Below are positions 33,945 through 48,500 of a DNA stretch of 64,000 nt, piece after piece. The notes below the pieces were generated by a model that worked only from the letters and a program-made list of their open reading frames with translations, was not told the origin of the DNA and did not search any database. Source of the stretch: Elysia chlorotica (taxonomy: Eukaryota; Mollusca; Gastropoda; Plakobranchidae); assembly GCA_003991915.1 (NCBI GenBank), contig RQTK01000005.1:574238-638237 (forward strand), read 5' to 3'. A program made the position numbers and the translations under genes. The number at the start of each line of letters is the position of its first letter. The stretch's first letter is position 1.

Positions 33945-34300
33945 TCACAAGCTCTAGGTTTGTATGGCACACAAAGTGGTTGCCATTTTATGTGTGAGAG
34001 AAACATTTCTTGTCAAAAGAATAAACAAACAAAAAACGAAGTTATGTGATCAAATCAAACTAATAAATTAAATGCATAGTTAATGGAAACTAATGGTGCT
34101 TATTTTTTAATCACAAGCTCTAGGTTTGTATGGCACACAAAGTGGTTGCCATTTTATGTGTGAGAGAAACATTTCTTGTCAAAAGAATAAACAAACAAAA
34201 AACGAAGTTATGTGATAAATGTGTACAAGAGGGAAACGATCAAATCAAACTAATAAATTAAATGCATAGCTAATGGAAACTAATGGTGCTTATTTTTTAA
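33945..34300. repeat. 166-bp tandem duplication
   Basis: 33945-34110 is repeated at 34111-34300. The second copy carries a 24-bp insertion (starting AAATGTGTACAAGAGGGAAA). The copies are otherwise nearly identical, so the duplication is recent. Confidence 0.9.
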
Positions 34301-35132
34301 CATTATGAGTACAGATATAAATGTACACAAAATGGCCTTATTCAAACTCTATCAAACATGCACACTAGTAGTAATGATTATGAGCGAATGAGGTTTTCTC
34401 CTTCAGGTTTAAATTAAATATGAGATTTTTACAAGATACATGCAATCTTTACTTGACTAAATAATCCATGTCCGAAGATGCGACAGATTATAACGAATCA
34501 GGCTTTCCTCAGATTACTCAAACGTTTGGACGATTCGTACAACGTAAAGATAAAAAAAAAAAATTTCAAACTCAAATGATAGAAACGTGGGTCTTTACAA
34601 GACCGAGTATCTTTGTTTTAACAACTACTACTAAACTACGCTTACTCCAGTAAGACATATGCCATACTCCACCTTTCAAGCGGCGATTCCTTGCAAGACG
34701 CTATCTAATTATTCCCCTATACGGATTCAAGTAATTTTGATGTTTTTTTTTAACACAAAGTCAAGAGTTTTAAACTTAATATTGGAGTTTCTGGTAATAC
34801 AGAATATCCTTTTGTCGCCAACGGCTTTAAGCAAAAAGTTCAAGTAGAGTGGTTGTCGATCCCTTAAGTTTTTTTGTGTTAATAAGAAGCTTGCATAAAT
34901 TCCCTTTCCTTCAATTCAATTATTTCAAATTATGACTTCTAATGGTGTATATAACCTTTGTACCGTGCCTATAAAATAGTTTATATCACAAAATTTTCAA
35001 AGATATAAAGGATATGTTGATCAAATAGGACAGGGTATGAACACCAGAGAGTGGTAATCGGGAAAAAAAAATCTGTGATAGAGTATACATACAATTTTTA
35101 CTTAGCAACGAAAAAGCAACATATTTCTTGTT

Positions 35133-35200
35133 TAACAAAAATAACAACAACAACAACAACAGCAACAACAACAAAAACAACAACAACAACAACCACAACA
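35133..35200. repeat. (CAA)n microsatellite
   Basis: AAC/CAA trinucleotide repeat with a few interruptions. Confidence 0.95.
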
Positions 35201-38200
35201 GAGGAATAGCACTGTGCAGTTATAGTAACATGTTAAGTGACCAAATATTTCATACATCAAAACCAAAATTTGGGGCAAATGGTTCATTTCACATACGTAT
35301 GCGTTGAGCTTTTCAATTGCGAATACTCAGCTTAACAATCTTGACTGTTTAGCCCTTTTTTAGTTTGTAGAAAGAAAACAAACGTGTCAATTTCCAAATG
35401 TTATTTTTTTTTACACTTCCAACATAAAACTCAAGAGAGTTTGTTGCAATAAAATACTTTTAGCATTAACAGTCTAATTCAGCATGATTAGTTGAAATGC
35501 CTTCGTTAAAAATTTGTAATTAATCACAAACAGATCAAATCATGCTTCTGCAGTTTTTGATTGACTACGAACAACATTTCACCTATTTCAAAACCACAGG
35601 TCAGAATGTACGGTTCTACTCTAGAGTGATTAGTAATATTCAATTTATCACGGTGTGCCTAGCAGACTTAGTATAAGTTGTCCAATGGTCCCCTCAGTCG
35701 ATCTATAAGCTTTTAGATGCCAGGGTGACAAACTAATTATCCTTTCAAACTCTGTAAAAACCATGTCATGTAAATTGTACTTCGAGTAAGATCAAAATTA
35801 ATACGCACACCACACCGTCTCACATTCTAGCAGGGCTGGAGGTCATTATGCTAGACCTACTACGGATATTAAAACGCGCATTTATTAATTGTGGAACTAA
35901 AATAAGTTTACAAGGACACCTTATATAAATACGTAATTTCTTACACCTAGAGTTAAATATACAGGCCAACCACAAAAAATGGAGAAGTATCAATCACAAA
36001 CCTAGATTCTGCTTTTGGCCTACATATAGCGAGAGGAAGATAAGAGAGTGAAAATTTACGTGCTCAGAAATCAAATCCCCACCTTCAAGCCCAAGAATGC
36101 TAGCGCCTCAGTCATCTACACCCGAAATAATTGAAGTTTGAAGCATAGGACCATGCCTGCTGGCCTGTATTACTGAGAAACCAGTAGCTAGTCCATGTTT
36201 TCAGAACACCTCTAGTGCATCTTGGAATATGACCTACATGTTAAACTCAAATACCCCCGGTATATCACAATTTATAAAGGAAACCAGGCAGTCTAGAACA
36301 TATTAGTCTACCCGAGATACAGTATTACTACAAAACACCAGCCCGTTTAGTCATGAAGAGATCCCCGCAACATATCATGATATGCTTATTGAAGTTCATG
36401 CTCAAAAGATTGCAACCAAATATTCCAAAAATTAACTGACAGGTTCAAATTCAAATGGTAAAATCCATTCTGACCATTTAAAGGGTATTAACAATATATT
36501 ACTTAAACATGTTTTATGATTTAAACTAAAAAATCACTAACATGCTATCGACACTCAAGAGTTCTTTTTATCACAAAACGCCTTTGCGAGGTATATTTAT
36601 GCTTAATATTTTGGTTTAATTTAGCCGTATTTTTTTTTATAAACAACCTTTTGCTTATCACACAAAACTGACCAACATCTCAAATGCATCAATCTTTAAG
36701 GTGGAAAGTAAAACAAGTTTTACAAAAGGCACAACAAAGAGTTACGTAAAAATTATAAATTAGTGGTAGAATGTAAGTTACTGAAAAGAAGTCAAAAGTC
36801 GTTCTGAGTCTTTTTTTTGTTTGTTTTTGTTTTAAGATTTTGTAGTCCAAACATTTTTATATCTTAACAATGTTCTACGTATTATCTCAATATAATTATG
36901 CAATTGTTAACTGCAATGAATAGTCAGACGGTGAGAGCAGCCTTCAAGAAACGGAAAGTCAAGATCACTTTCTCTCATGGGATTAAATTAACAAATAAGT
37001 GTATAAACTAGTTCATTTTGTATGGGTCTCAAGGATCTTTATATTTACCAGGTAGCTGAAGTTGTTGATTGTCTTAAATGATAATTATATTTCAAGGAAA
37101 AATTCATTATATTACTAGATTCATATCTAGCCTATTGATCTTCAATACATTTAAAATTTATGAATCCAGGACATATATCAAAAAATGATTCATTATGCAT
37201 TTTTCTTCAAATTTAATTTTGTTTACATCACTGGTCAAAAAAGTGATTGACAATCAAAAGATATATTTGTTTTCAGGCCGTATTTAAAGTTCAGAATAAT
37301 TACATGTATTCATTATTCAGAATAAAAAAAATATAATCAAGCAGCTTCTGTTGTACTATCCCAGGTAATTTAATGCAGTTATTCTTCAGGATGGAACCCT
37401 GATACAGAGCTCATCGCCTGAAGCTATCACAGGCTCACAGAGGATCACCGCTTGTTCAATATATAAGGCTCTCAAAGGCAAGCACATGTGTAACAAACTA
37501 GGGAAGTTATATTCTATATGAAAAGTTCAAGGGAAAAACAGGCAATGTCACATTTTAGACAAAGTGAGTGGGAAAAAAATTCTGACCTGCGGACAATAAA
37601 ATGACTTCGGCAAACAAACTGTTTGAATGTAAAAGAAAACTAAAGTTATTTCAATGATGTCTAACAAAGCAAAAAAAATGTTTAATTGTAAAATGTTTCT
37701 GAAACATTGCTTGTTTTTCAGTTGAGCCATTCGATTTTTCAATAAAAAAAATAACATTCTGTAAAAAAGGCCTCCAATTGGAAACTCTACAGGTATGAGG
37801 AAGGAATTAAGAATTTTATATATAGCACAGTGCAAAGTTTTTAGACTCATAATGCAATCAGTCATATCACAGCAGAAAGCTACCGATCTGAGAGATACAT
37901 GTATTAATACTTTGAGAATCCAACTTCATTGATAAGCTAATAAAGAATAATTTCTATCCAAAAAAAAAAAAAAAAAACGAAGAGAAAAATTAATACACTG
38001 CAAGCTCTACTATCAGTAAAATTACTCACCCCTTTCTATGTAAAATGTAAATAGTTGTTTTCAAGTCACAAAGAGCAAAAAAATCACATAATGGTATTTG
38101 GGAATGTAAGGACACTGAAAGGGAGGAGCATTGAGTGAAAGTGTGCTCAGACATGCTCTACTTACAAAACACTGTATAATCACAGATGTATTGGATCACC

Positions 38201-39690
38201 TGCTCGAACATAGCATTTCCACACGAATAATTGACTACAGACACACATATTTAAAACACAAATAAAGAGAAGAAGGGCAAAAATTAAAACATCTGGACAA
38301 CAACCATAGAGTGATATATTGAAAAAAAATATCATTGCGATGTGTACTTCCATAATCTGATAGTGAACCTGGCTACATATATTGGTTTTATCAGTTAGAG
38401 TTCAGCTTAAGACAAGTTTCATGCCGGGAGAACAAACATTAGCATAAAAAATCAGCATTATAACTATGAAAATAATAGCTATTCAAACTAATTGTTAAAA
38501 TACAAGGTTCTACACAAAATGTTGATAAATTGCACATAAATGTGTCATTGTTGTTTTAACTCCACGAGTGTTTCTTCAGTTGCAAAGTTTGTTAATAAAC
38601 AACCCATTGGGCTTTGTTGAAGAACTTTCACTCAATATTATAGGAAAATGTTCCTCTGATATTATATTTCCAGTCACAATTTATGCTGGGTGGATTTAGC
38701 TAAAATTCACCCATTGTCTTCTTACTTGATTCATACGTCTGTTGGAACTTATGAAAATTAAATACTATAGAGATCTTTTCACAAAATTACTCTTTACAGT
38801 AGGCAAAACTCTTGGTTAACAACGTAAAACCTCTTATTTATGAGTTGAATGGCATAAAATACGTCAAAACAATCGTATAAGATAAATAAATAAAGCCCTC
38901 CCCCACCACCACCCCCTCAAAACAATTATAACAAAATATAATCTAAGAAAAAATATCTCTTTGTAATATCAAATGCAGCTTTCTTTTTCTTTCAATATTA
39001 CAAAACTTTTAACACAATTTCTACCATACGGTTATAAATAATTTTTACCCCACATAATTGCACAGACCACTTATGAGATGATTTTATTTGATGATATGCT
39101 TTATGAGCGGATAAAAGCTGTCAACAAAAGTCAAATTACACTTAACAATAATCATGCTAAATTAGCAAACAGTACAAAAAATCAAAATCTTAAAGAACTT
39201 ATAAAGTTTTGTGAGAATAAAATAAATATTAAGCTCTCCTTTCAAAATTGTATTGTATTGAAAGAACGAAAACAACAACTCATAAGTTTCTTATTTATTA
39301 TAAACAGAAGTAATCCCAAAGTACCTGATTTGAATTGACTGGAAATAGTCAAGTTGCAAGAAAGAGAAAATGCAAAAACACTCTCTTTATTAAAACACAG
39401 CAATTACCAAACATGCCATAGAATAGAACACTTATATTATGTAAGAAAGAGTACATTTACAAATATATACTTTTTTTTGTCACACTTGTATAAAATAATC
39501 ATCATTTAAAAAATAAATTAAGAGTGAAAGCTTGTTCACCTGATTGTAATAATACATTTTGTACACTGGTTGATGCAGACTACAGCACCACTGATACAGT
39601 TGTTATCAAGCCTTTATTCCAAGGCCAAGTTAGAGATTGGGATTTGGGGAAAGGGGAAAGGTGGATGATCATCAGGGTTGAAGGCCATAG
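35201..39690. other. Gene-free AT-rich stretch
   Basis: Nothing coding is visible. One tRNA-like remnant lies near 36.05-36.13 kb. Confidence 0.5.
36050..36128 (-). mobile_element. tRNA-like SINE fragment
   Basis: The reverse complement has GACTGAGGCGCTAGCATTC (A-box-like) and GAAGGTGGGGATTTGATTTC (B-box-like). Confidence 0.45.
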
Positions 39691-39694
39691 TGAT

Positions 39695-39850
<156 letters not shown>

Positions 39851-40864
39851 TGAGAGACTAAGTGACATAGACTTCATGAGGTATGGTGGTTGACACAAAC
39901 TCATTCACTTGGGTGGTGAAGAGTTATGCTTGAGGTGACAATAGAAAAAAGGCAACAACACTAGTACAGAACTTGGTCCGCTAAATATTCTTTTCTTACA
40001 AAAAACTTATGAAGGGAAGGGAGAAGGGAAGGCAGTGGATTCAAATTTGGTCTTTGACCATTTCAACGAGAGCAGTCAAAAACTTACCATTCAGCGTGGC
40101 AGCTTGTAAAAGCAGAGAAAATATTGAATATAGTTTAATTAATAATTGTCTAATAAATGGAACAGGTATAGGGAAAGCAATGAGTACTTAAACATTGAAC
40201 TTATTAAGACTCATATTACACTAACTTATACCAGCAATCAAAAATTTAAAAAAAAGGAAAACAGAAGAGAAACAAAAAGACAACCTTTCCCTATAATACT
40301 AATAGTGTAGGAATTCGTTTTGTTAGGCATCTAATACCACGAACACATTAGCATTTGGGTAAGATACAGGACTTTATGACAAATACATTGAAACAACTAG
40401 TTTACAATTATATTTTATGATTTATTTATATAGACTTTCCCTTTCATTTTTCAGGTTGCTTATTAGCTCCCAATGTTAGCCTCTCCTTGTCAGAATATTT
40501 CCAAGTTTTCCTAATACAGATATTTTGTATATATTGTCTCTGATCTTTTCTTTTCCAATTTTGAAATCCGTATTTTTTTTTTACTCTCTCAACACCTCTC
40601 TGTTTTCGATATCCACTTTTCTTCTATCTATCTTTACAAAATACGCTTCAAACTATCTACAGCTGTATCTTCTAAATATCTAGCTATCTTTTTATCTTGC
40701 TGATATGCTCCCCATAATGAAACTAATCTATGGTTATAAAATATGTGTAATAAAAAGGAATCAAGTAAAGTGGAAAAAAACAATAGAAAGTGCATATGTA
40801 TATTTAAATCATGTTTTAGCTAACTTTCATTACTATTGTAGAGAAGAATTACCTATGGGCAAAA

Positions 40865-40870
40865 TTTATT
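40865..40870 (-). terminator. Candidate poly(A) signal of the phosphatase gene
   Basis: TTTATT on the plus strand, so AATAAA in transcript sense, about 610 nt after the stop codon at 41479. Others follow near 40.42 kb. Confidence 0.3.
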
Positions 40871-41478
40871 GTTTCTGAGGTTTTTGCTGTTTCACTTCAA
40901 AATTGATACTTATTGATTTGTTAAGTAACTGAAGACTGTGTAGATAATTGATCGTATGTAATAGCCATATACATAATTATACAATCTGTAGTATTTCTCC
41001 TACGAGCACAATTTTACGATTGCAAAGTATTTGTACCTCAAATCAATTTTACAGTACATGTACATTAAATGTCACATGATAAAATGATTCACTTTTGACC
41101 ATTTGGAAAGACATTTAAATTTAGGTAGAATCGAAGTTTATATTCCCTGTTAAAAAGACTAGTTTGAATACTTGATCAATGCAGTAATTAGTAATCTTAG
41201 ATGCAGAAAAAAATAAAATAACTATGAAAAATATTTCTAAGTTTTGATTATTATATACTTTTATATAGATATTACACCTGGAGATGATTTCCTGATTCTA
41301 TTACCACAATTTAATGTGTGAGTGCAAAGCATTCAAGTAAATTGACAAAAGTAAATATGTATGAAATGAACATTTTAAAGATTGTCTTAACATAATTGGA
41401 GAAAAATGTAAAATAAATGAACTGTAAAAAAAAACCCAAAACAACATCCCCAAAACAAAATTCAACGAAACAACTGAG

Positions 41479-44400
41479 TTAGGATACCTGAATGATTTCT
41501 AGACTAGAGCCGTGGCTTCCGTTGGACGACAAGCTTGAGTTGGAGTGGTAAGGCTCCGAACCGCTGCGCATGCCGCAAGGATACTGCTCCTTCTGGCCAC
41601 TGTAACGACTGCTGCTGGCAAAAGGTCTCGCCCCAGCGCCTGCTCCAACTCGCCGACCAGTCAGGAACTCCACATCACTAACACTGGTGTCCAGGATATC
41701 ATCGAGACTCCGCGCCTTCCTGGAGTGGTGCCCCTTGCTAGCGTGCCTGCCACTGCCTGGCCCCAACCTGCGGCCGTAGGCGTGAGTCCTGAGCATGGCT
41801 GTCTCCATAGCTGCCGTGATCTGGCGGTAGACCTCCCGCTCGGAGTAAGCTCCCCATGAGGTTCGGCCCTGCCTGGCGTATACCTCTGATCCACCAGGCT
41901 GTTGGTGCCGGTGCTTGCTGCGGAAGGATCTCCTGGCTGAGGACATGTAGACCTCGCTGGCGTCGTCGAGGCTGGCTGGGCTGGGAGCTGCTGCTGCAGC
42001 TGCTGCCTCAGCGCTTGGGACTCCACCCACAGATGGATCCACAGGGGCAGCAGGGGGGGCAACCAGGTCACAAGTGGGGTAGTGGGAGAAAGCAATGCTG
42101 TTAGGTCGGTCCAAAATGACATGCTTACTACTGCTGCCACCTGTGTTGCAGGTTCCCAGCTGTCTGTCTGCTCCCTTGTGGCGGTGCTTGCGCAACACGA
42201 CCTTGGAGGTAGAAGCTGTTGAGGAGGCAGAGGACAGCTGGGATAAGCTGCTCAAACTAGGCGATGTTATGGACGATGACATGGGTGAGGAAGCACTGCG
42301 GCTAGTACTGGATGAAGACATTATTGGCATTGAAAATGAAGAGGCCACTGAGCTGATACAGGAGGAGAAAGAGGATGCTATGCTCAAATCCTGTCCCCAC
42401 AATGTCTGCTGGTGCTGATGATGTTGAGAGAGATGCTGCTGCTGAAGGTGTCGGGTTGGAGAGCGCAGAGGTGAGTTTGAGCTGCTGTTGTCACTTAAAG
42501 ACATAGGAGAGAGCGGTTCAATGGACGAACTGCTATAATAAAATGATGATGGCGTGGTGGGCAGTGTTGGAGCCATGGTGGCTTGTGGAAAAGACAATGG
42601 GGATAAAGGATCAAAGTCTGATGGAGATCTCAACGACAGATCAGCCGAGATAGAAGCTCCCTCACTGGGACTCCCGACAAAACTGGGCAAAGCAGAAGAG
42701 TTTTCATCTTCGTCCTGGTCAAGGGGCGTTTCTATAGGCTGCGGAGACTGTGGGAGTGGGTAAGCTGCCAGGGTCTCCATCACATCATAGTGGGAAGGGC
42801 CATCACTGAACGGATTTGTCAAACCTGCTTCAACAGGGGAGAGAGTGGAGCTAGCCACACTCGGGGCGGAACTACCACTGCTGATCGACATGGGGGAGTC
42901 TAGGGCTGAGGGACCTGCACTTCCGTCTCCAGCAGGGATAGGACCTGAGATGGTAGTCTTTCTAGTTGCCTCTTGATGTTTCAGTTCCTGGACAATGTCT
43001 TTGGTGTAGCATGGGGTGAAGCTAAGCTTGTCCAGTGAAGTTGTGGGGAACTCGCTCAAGCCTTGGAGATGGAAGGATGTTGTTGCTGCTGCTGCTGCCA
43101 GAGGTGATGGATTTGGGTACACCGATGATGATGAAGATACAGGGGTTGGAAATGGTGGTGGTGAAGATGACATATTGCTGCTGCTGCTCATATCACTGTA
43201 ACAGGATGAAGACATGGTTGATGAGGATAAAGAAAGAGACATTCTTGAAGATGCAAAAGATGATGACATGGAGGATCCTGAGGATAAAGATCCTATCAAA
43301 GATGATGTCAGAGTTGTATCTGGGCGTTTCTGGGATGATCCAACTTCCAGCTTAAGAGAGGAACGTTCTTCTGACCACTTTGATTTTCGTAAAAATAATG
43401 ATTTTGGGCCTTCCCTCTTATGTCCCTTGCCTTTGTGGTGTGTTCTATGATCCTCTGAAGTTAGGTCCACAGAAGTATTAGCCGTGCCATCAGCCATACT
43501 AGCATGATGACATGCTTTGGAGCTCAACTCTCCTCCCTCCTCATGGTGTTGGTAGAGAGGTGAGCTAGCCGGAAACTCTGCTGACGGTGATGCAAAGTTA
43601 AGCTTGGCCATAGCTGCTGTTGGGGAGGAGATTGGGAGAGCCATAGATTTTTTCCCAGAAAGGCGCTGCTTGAGTTTACCCATGGTGCTCTGGGCAAGGC
43701 TCAGGGTTTTTGGTGGTACAATGGTTGAGGCACCAGTCTGAGATATTGGTTGGGGAATGAACAAGTCCGTCTTGGCGAGCTTGTCTGGGCTATTCGAGCT
43801 TGACGGCAAAAAGCTCTTTCTTTTGTTGGTGGAATCTGATGGAGATGGCATAGAAGAGGGAGAAAATTTGACCGGGAAGTTTGAAGTGGGAGAACTTAAA
43901 GCCAGGGTAAAACCTTTAGCACGAAGTCGCAGTGAGCCTGGTTTACTGACAGTGCTATTTATGTCTTCACTCGATGATATTGATAATGATGGGGCTGAAG
44001 ATGATAATGACATTGATGAATACCCGCTGGTCTGAGAGCTTGCATTGAAATGGTTACTGTTGCTGCCATTTAAGTTTGCTTCTTCCACTTCTTCTTTAGC
44101 CAATTCTGTCACTAAAATCGGGTCAGATGAAGTTGAAGCGCTGAAAACTGAAATGTCTGTAGTTGTCCCTGCAGTGGATGTAATAGTGTCTGGGGGATTG
44201 AGATCAGAGTTTTCTATGGCCTCTGAAACTGGTGTCAGTTGGTTTCGAGAGTCCACCATACCTAATTCTCCTCCGTGCTTCTTCATGGAGCCTACAGGAG
44301 AGCTGAGAGGAAGTGTTGGAGGTCTCGATCGCCCCCAACGAAATCCGGAGAACATTGAAGAGAAGCTGAACCGTTTGTTTGGTTGCTGCTGCTGCTGGGA

Positions 44401-45502
44401 ACCTTTGAGCAGATTTTTTGCAGAACTTCCAGGAGAATCGGCACATGTAGCTGGGGTACCGCTGCCCGAAGACAGATCGTCTTGGGAAACCAAGAATTGG
44501 GCGTTGTTTGACTCGTTGGCTTGATATGTGGTGAGGTCTGTGGAAACAGATCCTGGAATGGTTAACATGGTTGGGATGTCCATCAGCAAAGCTGGGACAT
44601 TTTCTAAAGAGTTTGGGATCTTCTTAGTGTGGCAGTCTACACTGTCGGGGCCTGGGAATCCTGTAACAACAGGACATGTGGACTGCGGCAAGTCTTCGTG
44701 GGTCATCCCAGGACTGGGGAATCCTGTCACAGGACACACGGGGGACTGGGCTGGGATGTGAGTTGGCTCGACATTGGTCAGGCCAGTCTCCCCACTATGT
44801 CCAGATTCCTGCCTGACGGCAGCCTCAAACAACTGCCTGTGCTGTAGCAATGGCCCTGGCAAGTTCTGAGGGTCAAGGCAACCCGTGTACAGTATAGGAG
44901 CAGAGGTCGGCCTCAGTCCTAGACGACGAGCCGAGCCAGCCCTCTTCTGACGTAGTAAGAGTTGCTCCCCCTCCCTAGATGCGGTGTCAGTCAATTGTCT
45001 ATTAATATTGTAGTCGGCTGATGGTAACGTCTTTAAGTCTAGACTGTCTGGTCCTGGCAAAGGACATTCCTGAGTTGCAGATTGTTCCATTTGACTATTT
45101 GCATTTGGTAGTGAGCAATGGGAAAGCAATGCTGGATTTACAGGATTGGAGCTTGAAGACTCCAAAGTCCCAGTGTTTGAGTAAGTGGTTGGAGGAGAAG
45201 CAAGCTGGGAGTGGGGAAGGCTGGAGACACTGAGATCAAGGGACGAGGGGATCGCCTGGTGAGGCAGCATCTTAGCTCCGGGAGATGATGGGCTAGTTTT
45301 GGTTGTGGAGTGAAGATCCATGAATGCAGGACTAGTACTATCACATTCCTCTGCACTTGACGCTGACAAGGCCATACATTTAGCTGTATGTCTTCTTCGT
45401 TCCTCTTCAACAGCTTCCTGTCGTAAAAGTTTCTCATATTCAATCAGTTGGCCAAGAAAGTTGAAGTTTGGAGAGATGGTTGGACGTTTGTCTTTGACAT
45501 AC
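41479..45502 (-). CDS. DUSP8/16: DUSP terminal exon with giant low-complexity tail
   Basis: 4,024 nt in one exon. It finishes the catalytic domain (PTISPNFNFLGQLIEYEK), then runs about 1,320 residues rich in Ser, Pro, Thr and Ala with a QQQQQ run, poly-Ala and His/Gln patches. An ordered-looking C-terminal block (KARSLDDILDTSVSDVEFL) precedes SLEIIQVS. The acceptor tccaccag at 45503 excludes the upstream part of the open frame. Confidence 0.92.
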
Positions 45503-48500
45503 CTGGTGGACATAAAGAGAGGTTTTGGAATCAGATAAGGGCTCACAAGCTGACAGGACAAGAGAAAAGAAACTCCATGTCTAAAACATGTTTGCCGTTA
45601 AAATACTTAGCGTAGACACTTTTTGTTCATTTTTTGGTAAAATGTACAACTGGTTATACAATAAATCTTTCTTTTATAATACCCTTTTTTCTTATAATGG
45701 TTCGTTTTACAAATAATAGAGATAAAGAGAAAAGATGCGCAGCTCCAGTCTAAAAAATGTCATCAAAGAAAAGATACTTTAAAAAAATACATAAAACTAT
45801 TAGATTTAGTGGAGCTGTACAAATTAAAAAACAACACAAAACTATGTAGAGGCGGAAATATCCTTTCATCTTCACACCCCTTCCCTTGAACGAGTTGAAA
45901 ACCTAAACAAATATAAAGGCAATTTTAACCCCCAAAAAATATTATTTACAGCAGCAGCATATGTCTCGTTTAGGACAAAATGAGTATTAGTGTAAAATGT
46001 CATCTACATTAATTTTAGCAACGAAAATGAACTACCTCTTAATTGACACAGAAAGTGAACTTCAATTCAAAGACTTTTAATAATCAGGCCAGTTAAAAAA
46101 AAATTCAAATGAAAAAAGTGAAAAAAATTGCATACCTTATTTTTTTCTGAAAGAATTCTAGGAAAAGTACACAATAGTTAACAGGTGTTGACACCAAAAG
46201 TGAGATACAAAAATGATACCCTACCTATAAGCCTCATCTGGGGACATCCTCATGTGTTTCATGATGTATGCTATGGTCAAAGTGGCTGATCTTGAAACTC
46301 CACCAAGACAATGCACCAGCACACAACCATTCGCCTCCCGCACTTTGTCTGAACCAGACAGAAATAGGTACAGGTAGAGATTTAAGAGTTAATAAGAGTC
46401 AATTGAGGACTTAGTCAATAAAATTCTGTAACTGCCGTAACAAGAGAAATGTTTGATTGTCTAGGTAATGAGTCAAAAGAAACAAAAAAAAAAAAAGAAA
46501 AAGAAAGCAACAATCAAAGCTCAATTGTTAATAATGTACTACAGAGATTAATTAAAAAAAAAAAAAGTTTCAATCACTTATACAAGTACAAACTTTTAGG
46601 GAAGTTCCATTTGTTTAAACTGGATAATTTTTCTTTGAAATTGTCATCAACAGCAAAAGAATAAGCATAGTATTATATTATATGCAATTACTAAAGAAAG
46701 AAAAAACCAAGAGAGACAGAGACTGAGAGAGAGAGAGAAAGGGAGAGAGCAAGAGAGAGACAGAGAGAGTATATGAGATGAGATATAAAACAAAATTAAA
46801 GAACAGCAGATTTTCACCCAAAAACTGAAAGGCCTCCTCAAAGAAAGGCAGCAGTTTTTCACAGTAGTTGTCGTTCACAGGAATACGGTGGAAATGGTTC
46901 TCTTGGATGTAGGTCGGACATGGGCAGGTCTTACTAACGTTCAAAATGTATGAGATGCCATTAACCTGTGTGGAAAGAAATTACGGTCAGATATATGTAA
47001 AGGATTGCCTTAAAATATTATAATTTATAATTTTTTAAATACAGTATTTGGGCAATTTTTTGGTATAAAATCAAGTATTTCAGCTATTCGATGTATAAAG
47101 CTTATTTTGTTGTGATTCTTCCTCACCTGAGCCAGCTCGTGGTTGAGTGAGTCCTGTTGACTGCCCAGGTACAGGAAGGGCAGGATGCGCGTGGGGCCCA
47201 TGTTACTCACAGGCATGCACGGCTGAGACAGCGAGGTTAGGGTGGAGCATCGGTGAGAGCATGACTTGTTCTCCGTGAGGCTCGGGTGTGACGCGTGGAA
47301 GGCAAGAAAACCACCTGGTAGAATTAAAATCATTAGTTACTTAGCTACATGTACTAATATGCATACAGCCTGTCCAGCATATATAATTCCAGAGCAAATA
47401 ATAGACAGTTTGCAAGAATATAAATAATTGTGAAAAATGTATTTCAGTACTTGGCCCCATACAAAAAAGTGCAAAATAAACATGTCACAAAATTAAAACA
47501 TAGTCAAAATTACCATCTCTGGTACGATTAGGAGACCCCCAAAGTGGAAGGCTTTACCTTTGAATTAAAATGTGTATTACTATTTTCGTTATCATTGTAG
47601 TTTTTTTATACCTATGGGAAAGGTTACACTATTGAACAGAGACGTTCATTATTATCATCATCACCATCATCATAGTAGTTTCTTTAAAATTCATACTGTA
47701 TTGACTTTGTTGGGCAGTACCTTTAAAGACTACACTGTTGAGAGTGGTGGTGCATAATTCCTATTAACTTTAATGGTACAACTACAAGATTGTTGTCTTG
47801 TCAGTGGACTTTACCTTTGAGGAAGGCTACACTGTTGAAGGTGGTGGAGAGCTTGTGCAGCAGAACCTGCACAAAGTTGTCCGGGGTGAGCAGCGAGGGA
47901 TCCTCTGTGCACTGGTCGTAGACCACGACATCCCAGCTCTCGTCAGCCCCGATGTTACAGGTCTGGTGCAGCAGGTCGAGCACATGGACCTGATGACAAA
48001 GGTTATACAGGTAAACGAGGATATTATGGTAAAGAAATACATTAGTGGGTGTATTTAGACAATCTTGGTATTTCTTACAGATCAAGATAAATATTTGGTT
48101 TTGAACTAGTAAAATCATTGTACAATCGTGTATACCTTAAAAAAAACAAATGGAATGTGGAAATAAATCCCAGGGAAATTCAATGATAAATAGCCTAAGT
48201 TATTGCCGCCTAGGTTTCCCGAGAAAACTCTCTATGAAGATGAAGGACATGAAGGCACCAGCTAAAAATCCTCGTAGTTCCTGCTCATCAGTCAAGAGCA
48301 TTCACTGATTGAGCTACCAGGAATTCGCAATAATAAATAGCAAGTGTATATATACTTGTGGTTACATCCTTTTTCTACACAATATCTCTCGGGCTGTTGA
48401 AGGGAGGATTGGTAATGAAGGATGGTCTCCATTAGTGAAGTAAATGTACATTATATGTACCATGTTTAAAATTGGATTGCAAACGATGTCGAAAAGGGAG

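Noticed and set aside
37548..37865. 105-codon minus frame with hydrophobic stretches
   Set aside because: AT-rich sequence gives Phe/Leu/Ile frames by chance; no start context or homologous motif.
41545..45538. Numerous open frames antisense to the DUSP tail
   Set aside because: Shadows of the giant exon, whose low-complexity GC-richer sequence keeps other frames open. None has a domain.
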